DNA of 64,000 nt from an uncultured Helicobacteraceae bacterium. Its GTDB lineage: Bacteria; Campylobacterota; Campylobacteria; Campylobacterales; Helicobacteraceae. Made by a program: the position numbers and the translations under genes. The notes beneath the pieces were generated by a model that had not been told where the DNA came from, ran no database searches, and saw only the letters and a program-made list of their open reading frames with translations. Location: the NCBI GenBank assembly GCA_934668765.1, contig CAKUOH010000001.1, forward strand, positions 62,001 through 126,000, in the 5' to 3' direction. Positions 24,464 through 34,465 of this stretch are shown here, piece by piece (position 1 is the first letter of the stretch; each line of letters begins with the position of its first letter).

Positions 24464-26731
24464 TCACACAAAATACACATTCAAAATTATTGTCGGGTAT
24501 CGTTTGAATTTCTTAAATGCAAGTTTTCGCAAATGCTGTTTTAGTCCGCCTTCAAGCGTTTTTACAATAGATTCAGGCTTCGCACCTGTAATGTAGAGTT
24601 TGATTTCATTCTCTAACTCTTTTATAAAAAATCTATCATCAAGCCCCATTACTTGAATCTTTGCGTCATATTTTAAGGTGGATTTTTGCACCTGCATTGC
24701 GATGACGATTAGCCCGTCCTCTGCTAGTTTTTGCCTATCTAGTATTGTCATATTATCTATGATTTTATCGGCTTGATTATCCACAAAAAGTTTGCCCGTT
24801 TTCACGCTACGCACCTTTTTCATATACGCAGGGCAGACTTCAATCTGGTCGCCATCCTCCATAAGCAAAATGTTTCGCTCAGGCACACCACATTTAATCG
24901 CCGTATCCTTGTGCTTTGCTATGTGATTATATTCGCCGTGAATGGGGAGGAAAAATTTTGGTTTGATTAGGCGCAACATTAACTTTTGCTCTTCTTGGGC
25001 GGCGTGTCCGCTTACATGAATCTCGCTAAAATCTTGGTATGCGACTTTTGCGCCACCTTTCATAAGGAAATTTATGACTTTTGAGACGCTTCCTTCATTG
25101 CCGGGTATTGGCTTTGCAGAGAGAATTATCGTATCGCCCTCTTTGATTTTTATATGGCGATGCTCATCGGTTGCCATTCTATAAAGTGCGCTCATCGTTT
25201 CCCCTTGCGAACCTGTGGTAACTATAAGCACCTCGCTGTCGCTGTATTTTTCCACTTCGTGCGCTTCGATAAAAACGCTTTGCGGGATATGGATATAGCC
25301 TAACTGACGGGCGATTTCTAAATTTTTCTCCATCGAACGCCCGATTACACATACTTTGCGATTATATCTTATGCCGTGCTCAATCGCCTGATAAACGCGG
25401 TGGATATTGGAGCTAAAAGTGCTCATAATGATTCTATCTTGCGTATTTTTAAAAATATTGTCAAATGATGGTCCTACGCTTGATTCGCTTGGTGTATAAC
25501 CTGCACGGTGCGAGTTTGTCGAATCGCTAAGTAATAGCATAACGCCCTGCTCCCCGTAATGCGCGATTCTATGCAAATCTGTGGGAAAATTATCCACAGG
25601 CGTGTGGTCGATTTTAAAATCGCCTGTGTGAAAGATTAGCCCTGCCTCCGTGCGAATGGCAAGCGCACTTGCATCGATTACTGAGTGCGTGATATGAATC
25701 CACTCCACTTCAAATTCGCCTATTTTAATAGGTTTGCGCTTCTCAACGATACGAAATGATGAGCGGAATTTTTTAAGTCCGCATTCATCAAATTTATTGC
25801 CTATCATACCAAGCGGCAACGGCGTCCCATAGATAGGAAATTGCAGCTGTTTGAAAAGGTGCGGAACTGCGCCTATGTGGTCTTCGTGTGCGTGAGTGAT
25901 GATAAGCCCCGCGATTTTGTCCTTTATGCTATGCAAATAGCTAAAATCTGGCACTAAAATATCCACGCCGTGCATATCCGCCTCTGGGAAGCTCATACCT
26001 ACATCAATGATAATCGCAGAGTTTTGGCTCTCAATGACTGTGATATTGCCCCCGATTTCGCCTAGCCCACCTAGTGGCGTAATGCGAATCTTTGCCTTTG
26101 TGTTTAAATCAAGCTTGTAGTGGGGGTTTAAGGATGATTTGTGATTCTTGCTATTTAGCTCAACGACTTTTTTCAAATCCTTATGCAATCCCAAATTTGA
26201 CTTTTCATTTAGCCCCTCACTCACGCCACTAATGCCATCTTGCAAGGGCGTTTCGCTTGGATTTATATTTTGATTCGCGCTAAAATTCGCATTTGAATCT
26301 CTAAAATTCCGCGAATTGCGATTTTGCTGCCGTGAATCTTGCGAAAAATTCCGCCCTTCACGCACCGAATCGCGCCCCGATTCGCGAGAATCTCTTGAAT
26401 CCATACTGCGCCCTACCCTATTATTATAAGGTTTGCGCGGATTTGTGGCATTCCTTGCGCTTCCGTGCGCATTTTGCGAATCCCTGCGATATGGCTTGAA
26501 ATTTTTGTGATTCGTGCTTTTAGATTCACCTAAATCTCCGCTAAAATCGCGCCCTGATTTATGAGAATCTTTATTTGTTTCGCTAGATTCGCCACTTGAT
26601 TCTAAAGATTCGCCCTTATTTTCGGCATTGTCATTTTTTCGCCATCGCCCAAAAAATGACTTTTTTTCGGGCTTTGATTCGCCCATAGATTCGCGAGAAT
26701 CGTTATTTGGTGTGTTTTCGTTATTTTCCAT
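24464..26731 (-). CDS. rnj: RNase J
   Basis: 755 residues. Residues 1 to about 205 are disordered, rich in Arg, Ser, Asn and Asp, resembling the long N-terminal extension of H. pylori RNase J. A metallo-beta-lactamase domain follows (ITPLGGLGEIGGN, THAHEDHIGAVP) with the beta-CASP insert and HVSGHAAQEE. It is the main exo/endo-ribonuclease for mRNA decay in Campylobacterota, usually paired with a DEAD helicase. The N-terminal part is packed with GATTC/GAATC motifs. It lies two bases after rsmA. Confidence 0.93.
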   Translation of the reverse strand: MENNENTPNNDSRESMGESKPEKKSFFGRWRKNDNAENKGESLESSGESSETNKDSHKSGRDFSGDLGESKSTNHKNFKPYRRDSQNAHGSARNATNPRKPYNNRVGRSMDSRDSRESGRDSVREGRNFSQDSRQQNRNSRNFRDSNANFSANQNINPSETPLQDGISGVSEGLNEKSNLGLHKDLKKVVELNSKNHKSSLNPHYKLDLNTKAKIRITPLGGLGEIGGNITVIESQNSAIIIDVGMSFPEADMHGVDILVPDFSYLHSIKDKIAGLIITHAHEDHIGAVPHLFKQLQFPIYGTPLPLGMIGNKFDECGLKKFRSSFRIVEKRKPIKIGEFEVEWIHITHSVIDASALAIRTEAGLIFHTGDFKIDHTPVDNFPTDLHRIAHYGEQGVMLLLSDSTNSHRAGYTPSESSVGPSFDNIFKNTQDRIIMSTFSSNIHRVYQAIEHGIRYNRKVCVIGRSMEKNLEIARQLGYIHIPQSVFIEAHEVEKYSDSEVLIVTTGSQGETMSALYRMATDEHRHIKIKEGDTIILSAKPIPGNEGSVSKVINFLMKGGAKVAYQDFSEIHVSGHAAQEEQKLMLRLIKPKFFLPIHGEYNHIAKHKDTAIKCGVPERNILLMEDGDQIEVCPAYMKKVRSVKTGKLFVDNQADKIIDNMTILDRQKLAEDGLIVIAMQVQKSTLKYDAKIQVMGLDDRFFIKELENEIKLYITGAKPESIVKTLEGGLKQHLRKLAFKKFKRYPTIILNVYFV

Positions 26732-26733
26732 TG

Positions 26734-27537
26734 TTATTTTCCTTTCATTTTTATAAAAATTTGGTGGTAATTTTCCGTGCTAATTTGATGCGCCCTTGCA
26801 TTTTCATCGATTTGCAAATGCCTAAAAATCGCGCTTATATCACTTGATTTACGCCCATTAGATTCGCCAAAAAGGGATTCTAAATTTTTCATAGCCCTTT
26901 TGCGTGGCGCAGAAAATGCAATTTTTAGCATTTTTTCAAAATCCGCGCTCCATTTCGCGCCATTTTTTTCTATGCTAAAAACGCTAGATTCCACCTTTGG
27001 CGGTGGCGTAAATGCGCTTGGTGGGACATTTACCACAAGATTTGCGCCATTGCTAATAGATTGCGTTAAAACAGACAGCGCACAAAACTCACTCTGCCCT
27101 GCATTAGCGCAGAATTTTAGCGCGACTTCTTTTTGCGTCATCACTACTAGCCCGACACATTTATCGTCTTTTAACGCATTTAAGATGATTTTGGTGGCGA
27201 TATAATAGGGCAGGTTTGAAACCAGCATATAAGGCTCTTCACAAAGCCACCCATCTTTAAATGGAATCGCCAAAACATCTTTGTTAATCAATCTAAATTT
27301 ATCATTTTTATCTTGTGGGAATTTATCCGCAACGCACTTGCATAATTGCTCATCAACTTCATAAGCTATCAAATCAAAATGATTTAGCAGCTTTGCACTT
27401 AAATCACCCAAGCCGACTCCAATTTCGACAACTTTTGGCGCGAATCCCGCGTAATGTTTAATGTCGCTTTGTAATTTGGAAACAGATTCGATGATTTGAT
27501 TTAAGTAAAATTCATCTTTCAAAAAATTTTGTCCCAA
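26734..27537 (-). CDS. rsmA: RsmA/KsgA 16S rRNA dimethyladenosine transferase, start uncertain
   Basis: 267 residues from TTG 27537, although the conserved N-terminus extends upstream: the same frame reads IIKPKKHLGQNFLKD, where relatives begin M(V/I)KAKK. In-frame ATT codons at 27558 and 27555 fit the family start, but no ATG, GTG or TTG does. Core motifs are clear: GVGLGDLSAKLL for SAM binding and NLPYYIATKII as the catalytic NLPY. It dimethylates two adjacent adenines of 16S rRNA. Either a non-AUG start or an A6/A7 frameshift in the leading frame explains the missing start. Confidence 0.85.
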   Translation of the reverse strand: MGQNFLKDEFYLNQIIESVSKLQSDIKHYAGFAPKVVEIGVGLGDLSAKLLNHFDLIAYEVDEQLCKCVADKFPQDKNDKFRLINKDVLAIPFKDGWLCEEPYMLVSNLPYYIATKIILNALKDDKCVGLVVMTQKEVALKFCANAGQSEFCALSVLTQSISNGANLVVNVPPSAFTPPPKVESSVFSIEKNGAKWSADFEKMLKIAFSAPRKRAMKNLESLFGESNGRKSSDISAIFRHLQIDENARAHQISTENYHQIFIKMKGK

Positions 27538-27708
27538 GTGCTTTTTTGGTTTAATAATATCTTTAACATTTTTGCTTTTGTGTAAAAATTTAGATTGCGA
27601 TTTTATAGAACACCCCCTTTTTATGTTTAAGCGGGAAAAATTACGCGCATTTTATCTTTTTTTTGATAAAATATCAAGTCAAATTTTAAAGGAATTTTTG
27701 GAGATTGT

Positions 27709-28524
27709 ATGGAGCAAAAAAATCGCAATTTTAGCAAATCAAAAGAACACAATAATTTAGCCTTTCGCATTATCCCCTGCCTTGATGTGAAAAATGGTAG
27801 CGTGGTAAAGGGTGTGAATTTCGTGGATTTGCAAGATGTAGGCAATCCTGTGGCAATCGCAAAAGCATATAACGACAAGGGCGCAGATGAGATTGTATTT
27901 TTAGACATAACAGCAAGTGTAGAGAATCGCGGTGCAATACTAGAAGTGGTGAAAAAAGTCGCCAAAGAAGTGTTTATCCCATTTAGTGTGGGTGGCGGAG
28001 TGCGAAATTTGGACGATATTTACGCGCTTTTGAATGCGGGGTGTGATAAGGTAAGCATTAACTCAGCTGCGATTAAAAATCCTAGTTTGATTGAAGAGGG
28101 CGCGAAGCGATTTGGCTCACAATGTATTGTCGTGGCGATTGATGTAAAGCGATGTGATTCAAGCGATTTGGACGCGCCAAAATGGAGTGTTTTTATAAAT
28201 GGCGGACGAATCGACACAGGGATTGATTATTGTCAGTGGGCAAAACGCGTTGAATCTTTGGGTGCGGGAGAGATTTTGCTAACTAGTATGGATAAAGATG
28301 GCACTAAAAACGGCTATGATTTGCCCTTGCTACAATGGAGCGCAAAAAATGTGAAAATCCCGCTTATTGCAAGTGGTGGCGCGGGAAATATGCAGGATAT
28401 TTTGGAGGCATATCAAAATGGAGCAGATGCGGCATTGGCGGCGAGTATTTTTCATTATAATGAAATAGCAATCAGCGATTTGAAACAATATTTGGCGGAT
28501 AATGCTGTGCCGATTCGGCTGTGA
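27709..28524 (+). CDS. hisF: HisF, imidazole glycerol phosphate synthase cyclase
   Basis: 271 residues. The TIM-barrel signature [18 protein letters not shown] (catalytic Asp) begins after an unusually long 18-residue N-terminal extension rich in Asn, Lys and Gln. The second catalytic Asp is in [14 protein letters not shown]. It makes imidazole glycerol phosphate and AICAR with HisH. No other his genes are in the window, so the gene is separated from the rest of the pathway. Confidence 0.95.
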   Translation: MEQKNRNFSKSKEHNNLAFRIIPCLDVKNGSVVKGVNFVDLQDVGNPVAIAKAYNDKGADEIVFLDITASVENRGAILEVVKKVAKEVFIPFSVGGGVRNLDDIYALLNAGCDKVSINSAAIKNPSLIEEGAKRFGSQCIVVAIDVKRCDSSDLDAPKWSVFINGGRIDTGIDYCQWAKRVESLGAGEILLTSMDKDGTKNGYDLPLLQWSAKNVKIPLIASGGAGNMQDILEAYQNGADAALAASIFHYNEIAISDLKQYLADNAVPIRL

Positions 28525-28600
28525 AAATTTTAAGGCGAAAATTTATGGGAGAATCTTTGGGGCGAGTTTGTAAGTCTATGAATCTCAAAAAGGATGAATA

Positions 28601-29203
28601 ATGTTTATCTGTGCTAGGGGCGAGAATTTTAATTTTGCCAAAGATATAGGCGTGGGCTTGGTGGAATCTGCAATCGAGCTAACCGCCATTATTTTGCGCG
28701 AGAATCCGCAATATTTGATTTTTATCGGCAGTGCGGGAGCGTATGGTAAAAACATAAAATTGCTAGATATTTTTGTGAGTAACTCCGCCACGCAAATCGA
28801 ATCATCTTTTAGCAAGGGCGAATCTTACACGCCGCTAGATAATAAAATCGAAATTGTTTCATATGAAACATTAGGCGAATCTAAAAATTTGGGTGTGGAT
28901 TTTGGTGCGATTTTGGATTCGCACCAACGCGCCATTGTCAATAGTAGCAATTATATTTGCACCGATGAGATTTTCGCGGACAAAATGAATGGTGCAGGAA
29001 TTTTATTAGAAAATATGGAGTTTTTTGCTGTGCTAAAAGTAGCAGATTATTTTAAGATTCCCGCGCTTGGAATCTTTTGTGTTACGAATCACTGTGATAA
29101 AGACGCGCACAAAAATTTCATCGCGCTTCACAAAGATGCGCATAACAAATTAGAATCCATCGCACAAAAAATCATCAAAAATTGTGGAGAAAATCTATGC
29201 TAG
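28601..29203 (+). CDS. Purine nucleoside phosphorylase-like protein (PNP/UDP family)
   Basis: 200 residues. IFIGSAGAYG is the phosphate-side motif, and ENMEFFAVLKVADYFKIPALGIF is the nucleoside-binding Met-Glu motif of the PNP_UDP_1 fold. FVSNSATQIES and CVTNHCD also fit. The length is shorter than typical PNP, like the PunB-type proteins of Helicobacter. Possible roles are nucleoside salvage or futalosine/MTA hydrolysis. Its end overlaps rlmN. Confidence 0.65.
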   Translation: MFICARGENFNFAKDIGVGLVESAIELTAIILRENPQYLIFIGSAGAYGKNIKLLDIFVSNSATQIESSFSKGESYTPLDNKIEIVSYETLGESKNLGVDFGAILDSHQRAIVNSSNYICTDEIFADKMNGAGILLENMEFFAVLKVADYFKIPALGIFCVTNHCDKDAHKNFIALHKDAHNKLESIAQKIIKNCGENLC

Positions 29204-30294
29204 ATTCGCGCAAAAATATCTTTGATTTCACGCTAGATGAATTAAAGTCAAATCTCAATCCATCTTTTCGTGCAAAGCAAGTTTGGCGGTGGCTTTATAT
29301 TAACTATGAAAATGATTTTAATCTAATGATAAACATTCCCAAAGATTTGCGCCAAAGATTGAGTCAAAATTTTAGCGCGAAAAATCTCACAATAGAGCAG
29401 ATTCAAAAAAGCAGTGATGGCACAAAAAAATATCTTTTTAAAACGCGCGATAATCAAACCTTTGAATCAGTCCTAATACAAATGCGTGAATCGCAAAGCG
29501 ATGAAAATGGCAAAATTGTTGTGAGCGAAAAATGGAGCATTTGCGTTAGCTCACAAATCGGGTGTAAAATCGGGTGCAGATTTTGCAAAACGGCGGAGGG
29601 TGGATTTAAGCGCAGTCTTACCACAGGCGAGATTGTCGAGCAGATTGTCGCAATCAAAAGGGACAATGACATTCCGCCCCAAAAGCGAGTAAATATCGTG
29701 TATATGGGTATGGGCGAACCGCTGGATAATTTTGAGTGCGTTACAAAGGCGATTAAGATTATCAGCGACATTGATGGGCTTTCCATTTCGCCAAAACGGC
29801 AGACGATTTCCACAAGTGGCATTTCGCCGATGATTGAAATGCTTGGACGGCTTGATTTGGGCGTGAATCTTGCCATTTCACTTCACGCAGTAAATGACGG
29901 TGTGCGCGATAAACTTATGCCGATAAACAAAAAATACAATATTGAAAGCATTATTGAGAGCGTGAGAAAATTCCCCGTGAATACACGCAAACGAATCCTT
30001 TTTGAATATCTAATGATAAAGGACATTAACGATGATTTGGCAAATGCAAAAGATTTGGTGCGACTGCTAAATGGCATAAATGCGAAGGTAAATATTATCC
30101 TGTTTAATGAATTTGATGGTGCAAGATTCGCGCGTCCTTTGATGGAGAGCGCGGAGGCATTTGCGGACTTTTTGATTAGCAAGGGGATTATGGCTACGAT
30201 TCGTCAATCAAAGGGCGCGGATATTGACGCAGCCTGTGGGCAGTTGAAAGCAAGGCGAGATTTGGATTTGCGTGTGGATTCGCACGAATCTTAA
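29197..30294 (+). CDS. rlmN: RlmN, dual-specificity rRNA/tRNA adenine-C2 methyltransferase
   Basis: 365 residues from ATG 29197 (GGAG upstream; ATG overlaps the preceding stop). Radical-SAM motif CKIGCRFC near 125-132. AEGGFKRSLTTGEIVEQ and ACGQLKAR, carrying the catalytic cysteine near the C-terminus, match RlmN. It methylates A2503 of 23S rRNA and A37 of certain tRNAs. A longer frame from 29182 would begin inside the preceding gene and lacks a ribosome site. Confidence 0.95.
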   Translation: MLDSRKNIFDFTLDELKSNLNPSFRAKQVWRWLYINYENDFNLMINIPKDLRQRLSQNFSAKNLTIEQIQKSSDGTKKYLFKTRDNQTFESVLIQMRESQSDENGKIVVSEKWSICVSSQIGCKIGCRFCKTAEGGFKRSLTTGEIVEQIVAIKRDNDIPPQKRVNIVYMGMGEPLDNFECVTKAIKIISDIDGLSISPKRQTISTSGISPMIEMLGRLDLGVNLAISLHAVNDGVRDKLMPINKKYNIESIIESVRKFPVNTRKRILFEYLMIKDINDDLANAKDLVRLLNGINAKVNIILFNEFDGARFARPLMESAEAFADFLISKGIMATIRQSKGADIDAACGQLKARRDLDLRVDSHES

Positions 30295-30338
30295 AAATGT
30301 TTCATATGAAACAAAATTTATAATTTTACGGAGCGAAA

Positions 30339-30428
30339 ATGATTTTAGATTATGGTTTGTTTATATTTTTGGGTGTGGTTTTTGCGGTGGGAATCGTGGC
30401 GTTTTTATTCTACGCATATAAAAAATGA
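30339..30428 (+). CDS. 29-residue single-pass membrane peptide
   Basis: ATG follows TACGGAG five bases away. The product is MILDYG, a 17-residue hydrophobic helix (LFIFLGVVFAVGIVAFL), then FYAYKK. That shape, with a basic end, resembles small subunits or regulators of membrane enzymes. Only the ribosome site and helix support it. It is placed between rlmN and queH. Confidence 0.5.
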   Translation: MILDYGLFIFLGVVFAVGIVAFLFYAYKK

Positions 30429-30516
30429 GTGCAAAAATGCAAAGCAAATTTTTTGGTGAATCCAAATCACACAAATCAAAATCGCACGAATCTAGATTCA
30501 CAATAAAAGGCACGAA

Positions 30517-31611
30517 ATGTTAGTGCATATTTGCTGCTCTGTGGATAGCCACTATTTTTTGCAAAGACTGCGTGAGATTTATCCGCACGAAAATTTTATC
30601 GGCTTTTTTTACAATCCAAACATTCACCCAATAGATGAGTATGATTTGCGATTGCAAGATGTCCGCCGTAGTTGCGAAAATCTAAAAATCCCGCTAATTT
30701 GTGGCGATTATGAAATGGATTCGTGGCTTGAGAGTGTCGCAGGATTTGAATGCGCGGAGGAAAAAGGGGAGCGATGCGCTATTTGCTTTGAATCGCGCCT
30801 AAACAAAACCGCGCTTCTTGCGCTAAATCTAGACGAATCCAAAATCACAACTACACTTCTCACAAGCCCGATGAAATCCCAAAATGAGCTTTTTGCGCTA
30901 GGCGATAAAATTGCACAAAAATACGGCTTGGAATTTATCAAAGTGGATTTTCGTGGCAATGGTGGGACGCAGATTCAAGCGAATCTAGCAAAAAGCGCAA
31001 ATCTCTATCGACAGAATTACTGCGGATGCGAATTTGCGCTTATCAAACAAAGAGAGCGCAAAAATCAAATCGCATTAGAATTATTTGATGAAATCGGGGG
31101 TAGAGCGTTAAAGGGAAGTGCGAAATATCATAGCGAGATTTTTGCCAAAGTGTGGGATTTGGAGCGCAAGGGCAGGGCGTTTATTTTGCAAAAAAATACC
31201 ATAAATGCGTGGCGATTATTAAGCGCAAGTGTAAAAAAAATAAATGGCGAATCTATCCACAGCTATATTTTCGCGCACTCAAAGGCGATAAAAAATCAAA
31301 AGATTCGCAATATAAAATGGTGTGAAATTATTGTTGGGGATAATAAAATCGAAGTTGGGTTTAGCGATAACGCGCTATTTTTAAGCGTGGAGTCTGTCAA
31401 TGTGATTTTTGGCACAAATCACAAAAACGCACTTTTTATGCGCTATAATCCACCCAAATTCGATGATGAGCTAGATTTACGCGCCAAACTTTTGGGAAGT
31501 GAGAGCATAAAGCCCATAATTGCAGTGGATTTTGCGATTAGCGAAAATCTTATTATAAACATAAATGCCATTTTTCAAAACATAGATATTTTTGAGATTG
31601 TGGAAGTGTGA
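30517..31611 (+). CDS. queH: QueH, epoxyqueuosine reductase
   Basis: 364 residues. The DUF208 motifs HICCSVDSHYFL and CAICFESRL provide the two cysteine pairs of the iron-sulfur/active site, and YCGCEFAL near residue 170 is the third family motif. QueH does the final reduction to queuosine in tRNA in organisms without QueG. The C-terminal ~180 residues extend beyond the minimal domain and have no motif that I recognise. Extended forms of QueH occur in related species. Confidence 0.9.
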   Translation: MLVHICCSVDSHYFLQRLREIYPHENFIGFFYNPNIHPIDEYDLRLQDVRRSCENLKIPLICGDYEMDSWLESVAGFECAEEKGERCAICFESRLNKTALLALNLDESKITTTLLTSPMKSQNELFALGDKIAQKYGLEFIKVDFRGNGGTQIQANLAKSANLYRQNYCGCEFALIKQRERKNQIALELFDEIGGRALKGSAKYHSEIFAKVWDLERKGRAFILQKNTINAWRLLSASVKKINGESIHSYIFAHSKAIKNQKIRNIKWCEIIVGDNKIEVGFSDNALFLSVESVNVIFGTNHKNALFMRYNPPKFDDELDLRAKLLGSESIKPIIAVDFAISENLIININAIFQNIDIFEIVEV

Positions 31612-31627
31612 AAAATACAAAAATTTC

Positions 31628-31727
31628 GTCATTGCAAGATTTGCTTTGCAAACCCTGCAAATAAGTGTGGCTAATTGTAGTGGCAGTCTGCCGATCAGTC
31701 ATTGCAAAAGGCAAGTCTCGCAATGAC
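31628..31727. repeat. GTCATTGC palindromic repeats
   Basis: GTCATTGCAAG at 31628, another GTCATTGC at 31698 and TCTCGCAATGAC ending at 31727 form an inverted set between queH and fabZ. Same family as the repeats at 39228 and 57350. Confidence 0.5.
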
Positions 31728-31793
31728 AAATCTATTATTTTATCATTTTTGCGAATCTATCCACAAATTTAGCGCAATTTAAGGATTTTATGC

Positions 31794-31799
31794 TATAAT
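31794..31799 (+). promoter_or_regulatory. Extended -10 promoter of fabZ-lpxA-clpX-mreBC
   Basis: TGCTATAATC, a near-consensus extended -10, 50 bases before fabZ. The following genes are tightly spaced, so this probably drives fabZ through at least clpX. Confidence 0.6.
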
Positions 31800-31849
31800 C
31801 ACGGACTTTTTGTTTTTTTGATTTTATTTTGAAATAGTGGAGTGAAATT

Positions 31850-32302
31850 ATGGAAAATATTATCGATGTGCAAGAGATTATGAAAATTTTGCCCCATCGT
31901 TATCCCATTTTGCTTGTGGATAGAATCACAAAGTTAGAGTTAGAAAAGTCCGTTGAGGGCTACAAAAATATCACATTTAATGAGCCGATTTTCGCGGGGC
32001 ATTTTCCTGCTAGTCCCATCTATCCGGGCGTTTATATCATCGAGGGAATGGCGCAGACAGGCGGGATTTTGGCTTATAAAAGTTTATTTGGAATGGACGC
32101 GGTAAATGACGGCAGTCGCCTAGTGTATTTTATGAGTATCGATAGGGCAAAATTTCGCTCTATGGTAAAGCCGGGCGACAAACTTGTGTATAAAATCGAA
32201 GTGTTAAAGCACAAAGGCAAGGTTTGGGTGATTGATGGCAAGGCTTATGTCGATAATAAACTCGTGGCAGAAGCGGAGCTAAAAGCAATGATTGCGGATT
32301 AG
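31850..32302 (+). CDS. fabZ: FabZ, 3-hydroxyacyl-ACP dehydratase
   Basis: 150 residues of hot-dog fold. Catalytic His in PHRYPILLVDRI and GHFPASPIYPGV with EGMAQ are intact. It dehydrates beta-hydroxyacyl-ACP in fatty-acid elongation, and shares its substrate pool with LpxA, encoded 34 bases downstream. This fabZ-lpxA pairing is conserved across Gram-negative bacteria. Confidence 0.97.
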   Translation: MENIIDVQEIMKILPHRYPILLVDRITKLELEKSVEGYKNITFNEPIFAGHFPASPIYPGVYIIEGMAQTGGILAYKSLFGMDAVNDGSRLVYFMSIDRAKFRSMVKPGDKLVYKIEVLKHKGKVWVIDGKAYVDNKLVAEAELKAMIAD

Positions 32303-32336
32303 ATTCGCGCGAATCTAGCAAAATAAAAGGCAAAAT

Positions 32337-33125
32337 ATGGCAAATAATTCAGTGATAAAATCAAAGCACATAGGCGAAGGCACAGAGATTGGGAATTTTT
32401 GCGTAATTGGCGAGAATGTCAAAATCGGCAAAAATTGCAAGATTTATGATGGCGCAATCATCGATGGCTACACGACAATCGGCGATGGGACAAAAGTATT
32501 TTCTCACGCCGCACTTGGCAATGAACCGCAGGATTTAAAATACAAGGGCGAAAAGACGGAGCTAATCATCGGCAAAAATAATTTGATTCGCGAATTTACA
32601 ATGTTTAGCCCGGGGACGAAGGACGGCGGGGGCAAGACGATAATCGGCGATAATAATCTCTTTATGGCTTACACGCATATCGCGCACGACTGCATTATCG
32701 GCAATGACTGCATTATCGCAAATGCCGTGAATTTGGGCGGACATATCACAATCGGCAACAATGTCAATGTCGGTGGAATGACGGGGATTCATCAGTTCGT
32801 TACCATTGGTGATGGCGCAATGATTGCGGGAGCTAGTGCGCTTGGACGCGATATTCCACCATTTTGTATGGCACAGGGCAATCACGCTGTGATTCGTGGG
32901 CTAAATAAATATCGCCTACGCAAACTTTTTTCCCGTGATGAAGTCGATGCGATTTCGCGCACATATAAGATTTTGTTCTCTGGCTCTGCGCCCATTAGAG
33001 AGTTGGCACAAGATTTGCTAAAAAAAGCCGAATTTGAGAGTATAAAAAATATATGCACATTTATTATTAACACAAAACGCGGGATTCCATTTGTGCGTGG
33101 CGAGCTAGAAGATGACGAAAACTAA
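32337..33125 (+). CDS. lpxA: LpxA, UDP-N-acetylglucosamine acyltransferase
   Basis: 262 residues of left-handed hexapeptide beta-helix (IGEGTEIGNFCVIGENVKIG repeats). The catalytic His lies in MAYTHIAHDCIIGN and HQFVTIGDGAMI follows. It performs the first step of lipid A synthesis. It sits between fabZ and clpX with short gaps in one operon. Confidence 0.97.
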   Translation: MANNSVIKSKHIGEGTEIGNFCVIGENVKIGKNCKIYDGAIIDGYTTIGDGTKVFSHAALGNEPQDLKYKGEKTELIIGKNNLIREFTMFSPGTKDGGGKTIIGDNNLFMAYTHIAHDCIIGNDCIIANAVNLGGHITIGNNVNVGGMTGIHQFVTIGDGAMIAGASALGRDIPPFCMAQGNHAVIRGLNKYRLRKLFSRDEVDAISRTYKILFSGSAPIRELAQDLLKKAEFESIKNICTFIINTKRGIPFVRGELEDDEN

Positions 33126-33135
33126 AAGGAAATAG

Positions 33136-34455
33136 ATGAGAAAAAGGTGTGATTTTTGCAACTGCATAGATTCAAATCATAATCCCGTTACCTACAAAAA
33201 GGGTGTATATATCTGCAAAAATTGCTATTCAAATAAGGAAATCGAAGCGATTTTTGCCAGCGAAGAGACGCTTCGCGCCCTGCAAAGCAATATAAGCAAT
33301 ATGCAAAGTCGCGTTTATATCGAGCACGATTCGATTGATTTTAATAGCATTTCGCCAAAGGATTTGAAAGCCGCGCTTGATGATTATGTGATAGGGCAAG
33401 ACAGGGCAAAAAAGCTACTTTCAGTCGCAGTTTATAATCACTACAAGCGAATCACGCAGCAAAGAGAGGATTTTGAAGAAGACGCGGATGAAAATGACTT
33501 TGATGATGTGGAAATCGCAAAGTCAAATATCTTGCTTCTTGGTCCCACAGGCAGTGGCAAAACGCTTATGGCGCAGACTTTTGCACGATTCTTAGATGTG
33601 CCCATTGCTATAAGCGATGCCACGAGTCTAACTCAGGCTGGATATGTGGGCGAAGATGTGGAAAATATCATCACGCGCCTTTATCAAGCGGCGGATTATG
33701 ACATTGAGCGGACGCAAAAGGGCATAATTTTTATCGATGAGATTGATAAAATCGCACGGGTTAGTGAAAATCGCTCCATTACACGCGATGTGAGCGGCGA
33801 GGGCGTCCAACAAGCATTGCTAAAAATAATCGAGGGCAGTTTGGTAAATATCTCTCCGCAAGGTGGGCGCAAACACCCGCACCAAGAGTTTGTGCAAATT
33901 AACACGGAAAATATTTTATTTATCTGTGGTGGCGCATTTGATGGACTAAATGATATTATCAAACGCCGTTTGGGTAGCAATATGCTTGGATTCAACACCG
34001 AAAAAAAGGCGATTAACAACGACGAAAACTACTTCCACTTGGTAGATTCGAGTGATTTGATGGGCTATGGTATGATTCCAGAGCTAATCGGGCGACTGCA
34101 TATTGTCGCCACACTTGATGAAATCAATGAAGAAGCAATGCTAAATATTCTCTTAAAGCCCAAAAACTCACTCATTCGTCAATATCAAAAGATTTTTGCA
34201 CTAGATAATGTCGCCCTAGAGTTTGAGGAAAAGGCATTGCGACTAATCGCACAAAAGGCAATCGAACGCAAGACAGGTGCAAGGGCGCTGCGTGCGATTA
34301 TGGAGGGTTTAATGGTTGATTTAATGTTTGATATTAAGGATTATGCAAACAATAAGTTAATCATTACAAGCGACTTTGTGTTGGGCAAATCCGCGCCCAT
34401 AGTCGTTAAAAATATCAAAGATTCCAAAAATAAAAGCAAAAAGAAAATTATATGA
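33136..34455 (+). CDS. clpX: ClpX, ATP-dependent unfoldase
   Basis: 439 residues. An N-terminal zinc-binding domain (CDFCNC...CKNCYS) is followed by AAA+ Walker [16 protein letters not shown], Walker [12 protein letters not shown], and pore/ClpP-contact loops. It feeds proteins to ClpP. An AGGAAA site precedes the ATG. In Campylobacterota clpX is often placed near lpxA and mreB as here. Confidence 0.97.
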   Translation: MRKRCDFCNCIDSNHNPVTYKKGVYICKNCYSNKEIEAIFASEETLRALQSNISNMQSRVYIEHDSIDFNSISPKDLKAALDDYVIGQDRAKKLLSVAVYNHYKRITQQREDFEEDADENDFDDVEIAKSNILLLGPTGSGKTLMAQTFARFLDVPIAISDATSLTQAGYVGEDVENIITRLYQAADYDIERTQKGIIFIDEIDKIARVSENRSITRDVSGEGVQQALLKIIEGSLVNISPQGGRKHPHQEFVQINTENILFICGGAFDGLNDIIKRRLGSNMLGFNTEKKAINNDENYFHLVDSSDLMGYGMIPELIGRLHIVATLDEINEEAMLNILLKPKNSLIRQYQKIFALDNVALEFEEKALRLIAQKAIERKTGARALRAIMEGLMVDLMFDIKDYANNKLIITSDFVLGKSAPIVVKNIKDSKNKSKKKII

Positions 34456-34465
34456 AAGGAAAGAG

